Positions 1 to 4,468 of a stretch of 6,881 nt of DNA are shown piece after piece. The DNA comes from Acidobacteriota bacterium (GTDB lineage: Bacteria; Acidobacteriota; Aminicenantia; UBA2199), in contig JAKAGC010000212.1 in NCBI GenBank assembly GCA_021817755.1, positions 1 through 6,881 on the forward strand, read 5' to 3'. The first letter of the stretch is position 1. Each line of letters opens with the position of its first letter. Below the pieces are notes generated by a model, which made no database searches, was not told the origin of the DNA, and worked only from the letters and a program-made list of their open reading frames with translations. The translations under genes and the position numbers were made by a program.

Positions 1-210
1 CGGAATGAGACTATTCTCACAAAAAGAGAGCTTGACTCACTTCGGAATAAGACTTTTCTCACGAAAAGGGAGACTGATGCATTTCCGAATGAAACTATTC
101 TCAAAAAAAGGGAGATTAATGCATTTCCGAATGAAGCTATTCTCCTATTTTACTTGGCCAGCTTCCCTCAGAATGAAGACGACTTCCCAAAAAGAGAGGC
201 TGTCTTATAT
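1..210. repeat. 42-bp tandem repeat, five consecutive units
   Basis: Units start at 1, 43, 85, 127 and 169, each exactly 42 bp with no indels. A sixth start (CAGAAGGAG) appears at 211. Each unit begins with C(G/C/A)GAATRARR. Most continue with ATTCTCA, an A-rich stretch and GRGAG, giving short TTCTC/GAGA-type mini-hairpins; unit 2 has a perfect CTTTTC-TCAC-GAAAAG stem. Units 1-3 are close to each other, unit 4 has a diverged second half, and unit 5 is intermediate. Because 42 is a multiple of 3, one plus-strand frame stays open (5-235) and reads as a basic 14-residue repeat such as MKLFSKKGRLMHFR. No ribosome binding site or recognisable family supports translation. The array runs to the left edge, so its full size is unknown. 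Confidence 0.85.
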
Positions 211-507
211 CAGAAGGAGAAAGTGTGGTATTTAATCCCTTTTTTAAAAAATTTATTCCAAGAGTTGGAATCTAATGGTGTATAACAGAAACGCGTTGAT
301 TTAGTAAAAGGATAATACCCTATGATTTCCCGGAGACACTTAAAAGTTGAACGTTTTGGGTAGGCACAAGGGCCTACCTCTACAAAAAACAATCAAATTC
401 CTTTTATGATGCAGGCATCAAATCGAATTACCTGGCATATGTTAGACTCGAAGGTCTCCCTTTCAAATTTAAAAAGACGTATTAATACACAATGCGACGA
501 ACTGGAA
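211..507. other. Non-coding stretch downstream of the bacilliredoxin gene
   Basis: This lies between the tandem repeat and the stop codon of the minus-strand bacilliredoxin gene. It is AT-rich with only short open frames on either strand, none with a credible ribosome binding site or recognisable product. The only clear structure is the GC-rich hairpin at 359-378. No convincing U-tailed terminator is seen directly after the bacilliredoxin stop. Confidence 0.5.
359..378. repeat. GC-rich hairpin GGTAGGC/GCCTACC
   Basis: A perfect 7-bp inverted repeat (GGTAGGC, loop ACAAGG, GCCTACC) sits in AT-rich DNA about 130 bp past the stop of the minus-strand bacilliredoxin gene. Neither side carries a U-tract, so it is not a canonical intrinsic terminator. 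It may be a distant relative of the hairpin elements at 4295, 4447, 6562 and 6663, but its loop and flanks differ. The structure is seen directly; any function is inference. Confidence 0.6.
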
Positions 508-795
508 TTATTTCTCGAGATAGCCGCGGATGGCTTTTTCGATACTCTCTTCGGTAATCCTCCTGTGCGACGCATTCCATATCACCTGGTCATTATCATC
601 GGTAATAATGATTTGTGGAGATTCATGCTCGATATCGAATTTTCCGGCAATTTCCTCGGAACGGCCCCGGTTCGAGATGACATCGATCAACTCAAAATTA
701 ATGGGATGTGTATTATTTTTCAAAAAAATATCCATTTCGGTTTTGGCTGCTGCACTAATGGGACAGCGAGTGGAATGTTTAAAATAAATATTCAT
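508..795 (-). CDS. ytxJ: YtxJ/BrxC-like monothiol bacilliredoxin
   Basis: This 95-residue thioredoxin-fold protein contains KHSTRCPIS with a single redox cysteine at residue 11, HESPQ with the likely cis-proline at 60, and W-NASH around 73-77. These are hallmarks of the YtxJ (BrxC) family, whose B. subtilis member is a cytosolic protein proposed to remove bacillithiol from oxidised protein thiols. The start at 795 is chosen because AGGAG lies 7 bases upstream of the ATG. An in-frame ATG at 861 would add 22 residues without a good ribosome binding site. The protein is somewhat shorter at the N terminus than the roughly 108-residue Bacillus protein and begins almost at the first beta strand. 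It stands alone, divergent from the tRNA cluster, and no bacillithiol synthesis gene is in the window. Family assignment is strong. Use of bacillithiol, rather than another thiol, is inference. Confidence 0.9.
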   Translation of the reverse strand: MNIYFKHSTRCPISAAAKTEMDIFLKNNTHPINFELIDVISNRGRSEEIAGKFDIEHESPQIIITDDNDQVIWNASHRRITEESIEKAIRGYLEK

Positions 796-809
796 TTTTT
801 TCTCCTGCT

Positions 810-834
810 CTATCAAATCATAAATGATCGATAG
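810..834 (-). promoter_or_regulatory. Inverted repeat in the bacilliredoxin leader
   Basis: An interrupted inverted repeat has outer arms CTATC (810-814) and GATAG (830-834) and inner arms ATCAT and ATGAT around AA. It lies 15 to 40 bases upstream of the bacilliredoxin start, just upstream of its ribosome binding site. It could be an operator or a 5'-leader hairpin. The arms are AT-rich and short, so chance is possible. Confidence 0.3.
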
Positions 835-923
835 TCCTATATTTTCCGATAAAAAAAACAAAATTTCAAGTGTTCAAGATGAAAAAAAAATAAGATTACA
901 AAATTTTTTTATGGGATTAGGTG

Positions 924-952
924 TTGACAATCAGTCGGAAATATAGTATTTT
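924..952 (+). promoter_or_regulatory. Sigma70-type promoter of the tRNA/tmRNA cluster
   Basis: A perfect -35 TTGACA (924-929) is followed after 17 bases by TATTTT (947-952), with tRNA-Val beginning 22 bases further on. Upstream, 851-910 is packed with A- and T-tracts, resembling an UP element of the kind found at stable-RNA promoters. No comparable promoter is visible between the tRNAs or directly before the tmRNA, so this one probably serves all three RNAs. Confidence 0.75.
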
Positions 953-974
953 AATATCCTACAAATAACCGGAC

Positions 975-1047
975 GGGTGGTTAGCTCAGATGGTAGAGCA
1001 TCGGTTTTACACGCCGAGTGTCAGAGGTTCGAGTCCTCTACCGCCCA
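975..1047 (+). tRNA. tRNA-Val (anticodon UAC)
   Basis: This is a complete cloverleaf of 73 bases. The acceptor stem is GGGTGGT with ACCGCCC (one G-U pair), the D arm GCTC/GAGC, the anticodon stem TCGGT/GCCGA with loop TTTACAC (anticodon TAC), and the T arm AGAGG-TTCGAGT-CCTCT. The discriminator base is A. The 3' CCA is not encoded (the next bases are TGT), so it must be added after transcription, unlike in the neighbouring tRNA-Asp. Confidence 0.97.
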
Positions 1048-1085
1048 TGTTAACAGAACGTAACACTGAAACGGTTACACGGAAT

Positions 1086-1162
1086 GGGGTCGTAGTTCAG
1101 TTGGTTAGAACGCATGCCTGTCACGCATGAGGTCGCGAGTTCGAGTCTCGTCGGCCCCGCCA
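1086..1162 (+). tRNA. tRNA-Asp (anticodon GUC)
   Basis: This is a complete cloverleaf with acceptor GGGGTCG/CGGCCCC, D arm GTTC/GAAC, anticodon stem CATGC/GCATG with loop CTGTCAC (anticodon GTC), and T arm GCGAG-TTCGAGT-CTCGT. The discriminator is G, as expected for tRNA-Asp, and CCA is encoded at 1160-1162. It lies 38 bases after tRNA-Val and 48 bases before the tmRNA, consistent with one processed precursor. Confidence 0.97.
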
Positions 1163-1210
1163 TTCTCTCTTAAACACCTCGTTGAACATGTAACGCACCG
1201 TGTTTTTTAC

Positions 1211-1553
1211 GGGGGCGAAATGGGTTCGACAGTATCGATGCGGTTAAAGTTGCAGATTGAGGTGAGTTCCTCATTAAACAGCTCAAAAAAAGAAACGCAA
1301 ACGATTTACCAATCGCAGCATAAAATAATGTTGCCGTCTTTATTTTTTTCTCCTGCGGGGAAATAAAGGCGCCAATTAGCAGGATAGGCTCTTAAGGGAG
1401 CGCCTTCTGCTCTTGAGAGATGAAAATTAATGAGGGCCGGATATGGGACTTTTCGTTTGTTTTTTACTCGGACTCCGTACCTAAAGCAAACTACTTCTGT
1501 AGATGCTTTAACTTAGTCTATATTGGACGCGGGTTCGATTCCCGCCGCCTCCA
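1211..1553 (+). ncRNA. ssrA: tmRNA (one-piece transfer-messenger RNA)
   Basis: tmRNA rescues ribosomes stalled on broken mRNA by acting first as alanyl-tRNA and then as a template for a degradation tag, together with SmpB. The 5' end (GGGGGCGAAATGGGTTCGACAG) and the 3' T arm (GCGGG-TTCGATT-CCCGC) form the tRNA-like domain. The acceptor halves GGGGGCG and CGCCTCC pair with a G3-U70 wobble, the identity element for alanyl-tRNA synthetase. The discriminator is A and CCA is not encoded. At 343 bases it is close to the usual length of about 350. The tag frame lies at 1297-1323. A strong CTTTATTT/AAATAAAG helix follows it in the pseudoknot region. It probably shares the upstream tRNA promoter, since the 48-bp spacer shows none. 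Confidence 0.96.
1297..1323 (+). other. tmRNA tag reading frame ANDLPIAA
   Basis: Following an A-rich stretch as in other tmRNAs, the resume codon GCA (1297) opens GCA AAC GAT and runs through LPIAA to TAA at 1321-1323. The encoded peptide is ANDLPIAA, or AANDLPIAA with the alanine carried by the tmRNA. It starts AND as in E. coli and ends in a hydrophobic residue plus Ala-Ala, the usual ClpXP degron. It is two residues shorter than the E. coli encoded tag. Confidence 0.85.
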
Positions 1554-1610
1554 TTGACATGACAGCGAGAACACTTTTTCTCACTCTACCTGATTGACAC
1601 GTTAGATGAT

Positions 1611-2855
1611 ATGAAACATATAGCACAATTCGTTCTCTTGTTGTTCCTCGCTTCTCTATCCTTATATCCCCTCTCAGTAAATGTAAGAGTATTCGACCAC
1701 CCGGAATTTACCCGCGTGGTCCTCGAAGGCGACCAACCATTCGAATACTCGGTAAAACCATCTGAAAATTCCATCAAAGTCAGACTAACCAAAAAAGCGA
1801 CAGTTCGCACCTCTTTGGAATCCTTTAAAAAATCGGAAATCGTAGACCGCGTGGTCCATAATACTGTTAAAGATAATAAAATCAGCGTCTTTAATATCCA
1901 TCTGAAATCGCGTACAACCATCAAACGAAGCTTCGTCCTGGAACAACCGTTCCGCGTGGTCATGGACCTGGTCAAATCACCTGAAAAAAAGGCATCCTCT
2001 TCACCTATCCCATCGACTAAATCCAACAACAACTCCCCAATCATTAATAATACGAATCCCCAACCGAAAGCGATTACACCTTCCAATTCCCTGCAAGAAC
2101 AAGATAAACCGGATGAACCGACAGCAGGTCAAACGACTGAAAAAAAATGGGCACCGATTACCCGCATATGCATCGATCCTGGACACGGAGGAAACGACGA
2201 AGGGGCAATCGGAAAATCAAAACTAAAAGAAAAAGACCTTACACTTAAAATATCTCAAAAACTGAAAAAAATAATCGAAACCCGCCTGGGCCTTGATGTT
2301 GTAATGACCCGAGAAAAAGATGAGGAAATCTCTCTTAATCAACGGGTGGCAAAAGCAAATAACCAGAAAGCCCAGATATTCGTATCGATACATGTAAATT
2401 CATCCTTCAGGAAATCGGCACGTGGTTCGGAAACCTACTACGTGAGCCTGAAAGCCACAGACCAGGAAGCTTTCCTTCTATCCCAGAAAGAAAATGAATC
2501 ATCGGCAGAAGAGACGGAAAAAATCGCCCCGTCACAACCGCCATCTGAAGAACTGAAAATGATCCTCTGGAACATGGCCCAAACAGAATACCTGAAAGAA
2601 TCCAGTGCCCTGGCAGACTATATCCAGGGAGAATTAAACGTACTATTAGAAACGGAGAACCGGGGAGTGAAACAAGCCCCGTTTCGCGTGTTGATGAGAG
2701 CGGCTATGCCTGCGGTACTGGTGGAAACAGTTTTTATCTCCAACCCGTCGGAAGAAAAGAAACTCCAGGATGATAATTTCCTGGATAATGTCGCCAATGC
2801 TATCTATACAGGTATTTCCAAGTTCATCTCCTCATATAACGCGATGTATAAATAA
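1611..2855 (+). CDS. N-acetylmuramoyl-L-alanine amidase (AMIN + Amidase_3)
   Basis: This is a zinc amidase that cuts the bond between N-acetylmuramic acid and L-alanine in peptidoglycan, typically during daughter-cell separation. Residues 1-23 are a signal peptide with a leucine-rich core. Residues 24-123 fit the AMIN domain that targets such enzymes to the wall or septum. Residues 125-180 are a Ser/Asn/Pro/Thr-rich, probably disordered linker. Residues 183-405 are the Amidase_3 domain with all four expected zinc or catalytic residues: H192 (DPGHGG), E207 (KEKDL), H261 (SIHVNS) and E372 (VETVFISN). An acidic insert at about 290-330 matches the regulatory helix region of AmiC-type enzymes. The 414-residue length is normal for an AMIN-Amidase_3 protein. 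The start gives an intact signal peptide, but no clear Shine-Dalgarno precedes it. It heads a set with the GerMN protein and murI. Confidence 0.93.
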   Translation: MKHIAQFVLLLFLASLSLYPLSVNVRVFDHPEFTRVVLEGDQPFEYSVKPSENSIKVRLTKKATVRTSLESFKKSEIVDRVVHNTVKDNKISVFNIHLKSRTTIKRSFVLEQPFRVVMDLVKSPEKKASSSPIPSTKSNNNSPIINNTNPQPKAITPSNSLQEQDKPDEPTAGQTTEKKWAPITRICIDPGHGGNDEGAIGKSKLKEKDLTLKISQKLKKIIETRLGLDVVMTREKDEEISLNQRVAKANNQKAQIFVSIHVNSSFRKSARGSETYYVSLKATDQEAFLLSQKENESSAEETEKIAPSQPPSEELKMILWNMAQTEYLKESSALADYIQGELNVLLETENRGVKQAPFRVLMRAAMPAVLVETVFISNPSEEKKLQDDNFLDNVANAIYTGISKFISSYNAMYK

Positions 2856-2858
2856 TAT

Positions 2859-3440
2859 ATGAACAAGAGAATCATTTACTCACTGGTGGCGCTTGCTGTT
2901 ATTTTTTTTATTATCTCACTGGTGATATTCATCAAATCCATAAACGAACCGGGCGACGAAATCGCTCAACCGCTTCAATCCCAACAAGGCCTCGAATTAA
3001 AAGAACCGACCATCGTCAAACTAAAACCTTTTTTTTTTAACGAGTCTACCCAAACGATGCAGCCGGTTAGCGTCGAAATCGAAATGCCACCGATGCGCGA
3101 GGCTGGATATCTAAAATTTCTCGAACTCTTATTAAAAGGCCAACCTGGCTATATCACACCTATACCGGAAGGAGTGAAAATCAGGAGCCTATACTACATC
3201 CAAAAACAAAACCTGCTTATCCTGGACTTCAACGAAGAACTTTCAAACCAATTCCCGGGCGGAAGCTCCGCTGAACTGGAATTCATCTACTTTATCGTAG
3301 ACAATATCTGCTACAATTTTAAAGAAGTTCAAAAAGTCAAATTCCTGATCTCAGGAAACGAAGCCCAAACAGTCGCAGGCCATATCGATCTTGAAAATCC
3401 CTTCTACCCGGATTACCAATACTTCAATATCGATGAATAA
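2859..3440 (+). CDS. Membrane-anchored GerMN-domain protein
   Basis: This 193-residue protein has an N-terminal membrane anchor or uncleaved signal (about residues 5-27, IIYSLVALAVIFFIISLVIF) and a short linker, then a GerMN domain from about 50 to 185. The GerMN pattern is visible as LKPFFFN, a central LLLKGQPGYITPIPEGVKI, LILDFNEEL, a GG-containing helix start, VDNICYNFKEVQKVKFLI and a final GHIDLENPFYPD. GerMN domains occur in spore protein GerM and in many envelope proteins of non-sporulating bacteria; their biochemical role is not settled. The start lies 3 bp after the amidase stop with no Shine-Dalgarno, which suggests translational coupling and a joint role at the cell wall. The DNA contains a run of ten T (3029-3038) within the frame. 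Confidence 0.85.
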   Translation: MNKRIIYSLVALAVIFFIISLVIFIKSINEPGDEIAQPLQSQQGLELKEPTIVKLKPFFFNESTQTMQPVSVEIEMPPMREAGYLKFLELLLKGQPGYITPIPEGVKIRSLYYIQKQNLLILDFNEELSNQFPGGSSAELEFIYFIVDNICYNFKEVQKVKFLISGNEAQTVAGHIDLENPFYPDYQYFNIDE

Positions 3441-3450
3441 AAAGGGGAGT

Positions 3451-3471
3451 TCTTCCTCACAAGAAGAGAGG
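3451..3471 (+). promoter_or_regulatory. murI leader hairpin and ribosome binding site
   Basis: In the 42-bp gap before murI, TCTTC (3451-3455) can pair with GAAGA (3463-3467), directly next to the purine-rich GAGAGG (3466-3471) that serves as Shine-Dalgarno 11 bases before the ATG. Folding would partly occlude the ribosome binding site, so a modest translational control is possible. The stem has only 5 bp and the effect is inference. Confidence 0.35.
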
Positions 3472-3482
3472 ATTAATCTACT

Positions 3483-4283
3483 ATGAGAAATAAATCTATC
3501 GGGATATTCGATTCAGGAATCGGCGGTTTAACAGTCTATAAAGCAATCAAAGAAAAACTTCCACATGAACGGGTCGTTTACCTGGGCGATACAGCCCGCC
3601 TACCCTACGGTTCAAAATCAGCAGAAACGATCGTTAAATTCTCGGAAGATAACGCATTCTTCCTGGTGGAACGCCAGGTGAAAATTATCGTGGTTGCCTG
3701 CAACTCCTCATCATCCTACGCCCTACCTACACTCCAGGGGAAATTGGATATCCCTGTAATCGGGGTTATCGAACCGGGCGCAGAAGCAGCAATAAAAGTA
3801 AGCCAAAAACGGATCGGCGTTATCGGTACAACAGCTACTATCTCCTCAGGCTCCTACGAAAAAGCGATCCTGGAACGCAATCAAGATATTGAAATTATTT
3901 CAAAAGACTGCCCACTCTTCGTCCCACTTGTGGAAGAAGGCTGGCTTAACCATAAAGTGACCCGCTTAGTCATCGAAGAATATTTACTACCTCTTAAAGA
4001 AAAAGGAATCGACAGCCTTGTACTGGGCTGTACCCATTACCCGGTCTTAAAAGATCTGATCGGAGATGTGCTGGGAAAAGAAATTCAATTGATCGATTCT
4101 GCGGAAACAGTCGCGGAGAAAACGTTTTCCATCCTTAAAAGCTTCGGCTGGCTTCACCAGGACCGGCATTTTGGTATTACAGACGATGAATTCTATGTGA
4201 CCGACTTCCCGGAACGATTTAAAAAAGTGGGAGAAATATTCCTTCAACGAAAAATAGACCGCGTTAACACGGCTGCAATATAA
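3483..4283 (+). CDS. murI: Glutamate racemase
   Basis: This cofactor-independent cytosolic enzyme converts L-glutamate to D-glutamate for the peptidoglycan stem peptide. The 266-residue length is typical. Motifs in order are GIFDSGIGGLTV (D10, S11), YLGDTARLPYG (35-43), VVACNSSSS with catalytic C73, EPGAEAA (97-103), PLVEEGW with acidic residues at 151-152, and GCTHYP with the second catalytic cysteine C183 and H185. The only oddity is the serine run after C73 (CNSSSS where CNTAS or CNSAS is more common), which is conservative. It lies 42 bp after the GerMN gene on the same strand, so it is likely co-transcribed with the amidase and GerMN genes as an envelope-biogenesis set. It converges with the Fe-S oxidoreductase gene. 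Confidence 0.96.
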   Translation: MRNKSIGIFDSGIGGLTVYKAIKEKLPHERVVYLGDTARLPYGSKSAETIVKFSEDNAFFLVERQVKIIVVACNSSSSYALPTLQGKLDIPVIGVIEPGAEAAIKVSQKRIGVIGTTATISSGSYEKAILERNQDIEIISKDCPLFVPLVEEGWLNHKVTRLVIEEYLLPLKEKGIDSLVLGCTHYPVLKDLIGDVLGKEIQLIDSAETVAEKTFSILKSFGWLHQDRHFGITDDEFYVTDFPERFKKVGEIFLQRKIDRVNTAAI

Positions 4284-4294
4284 ACACACTCAGC

Positions 4295-4350
4295 AGGGGG
4301 CGTTTTTCGAGAAAACTGCCCCCTTGCAACCCCCGAAAAAGCTTCTAACT
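4295..4350 (+). repeat. Interspersed hairpin element, copy 1 (after murI)
   Basis: Twelve bases past the murI stop, AGGGGGC (4295-4301) pairs with GCCCCCT (4318-4324). Inside it GTTTT pairs with AAAAC around TCGAG, giving a 12-bp stem with one bulged T. The conserved tail follows as CAACCCCCGAAAAAGCTT. No run of U follows the stem; the U-tract is inside it. The position suggests termination or 3'-end protection of the amidase-GerMN-murI transcript, which is inference. Other copies lie at 4390-4447 (minus), 6562 and 6663. Confidence 0.7.
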
Positions 4351-4389
4351 ATCTCTTTACCCATTTACTACTATAATACAATACTACTG

Positions 4390-4447
4390 TTTTATTTTAT
4401 CAAGAATTTTTGGTGGTGCAGGCCCCTTTTTGCAAAAAGGGGCCTGC
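4390..4447 (-). repeat. Interspersed hairpin element, copy 2 (after Fe-S gene)
   Basis: Positions 4418-4447 form a perfect 30-bp palindrome: arms GCAGGCCCCTTTTT and AAAAAGGGGCCTGC with GC at the centre. Read on the minus strand, the palindrome is followed by ACCACCAAAAATTCTTGATA, which matches the tail of the plus-strand copies (GGACCCCTGAAAAACTTTTG, then ATAT). It begins 22 bp past the stop of the minus-strand Fe-S gene, so copies 1 and 2 each lie downstream of a convergent gene in that gene's own sense. Terminator or 3'-stabiliser function is inference. Confidence 0.65.
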
Positions 4448-4468
4448 CTGCCAGAGGCAATCTATAAA

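Noticed and set aside
5..235. Plus-strand open frame across the tandem repeat
   Set aside because: It follows from the 42-bp period being a multiple of three; no ribosome binding site, no family, low-complexity product. Kept only as a possibility under the repeat.
210..392. Minus-strand 60-codon open frame over the 359-378 hairpin
   Set aside because: No ribosome binding site, no family features, and composition unlike the true genes here.
1567..1582. GAGAA/TTCTC hairpin after the tmRNA as an intrinsic terminator
   Set aside because: The stem is only 5 bp and is not followed by a T-run, so read-through into the amidase cannot be excluded but termination is not supported.
1594..1622. TTGACA at 1594 as a promoter for the amidase
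   Set aside because: With 16-18 base spacing the -10 would fall inside the coding sequence at 1616-1622, and the match there is poor. The same applies to TTGACA at 1554, which lacks a -10.
1586..2086. Minus-strand 166-codon frame opposite the amidase
   Set aside because: Antisense to a well-supported gene with conserved domains; the product shows no family features.
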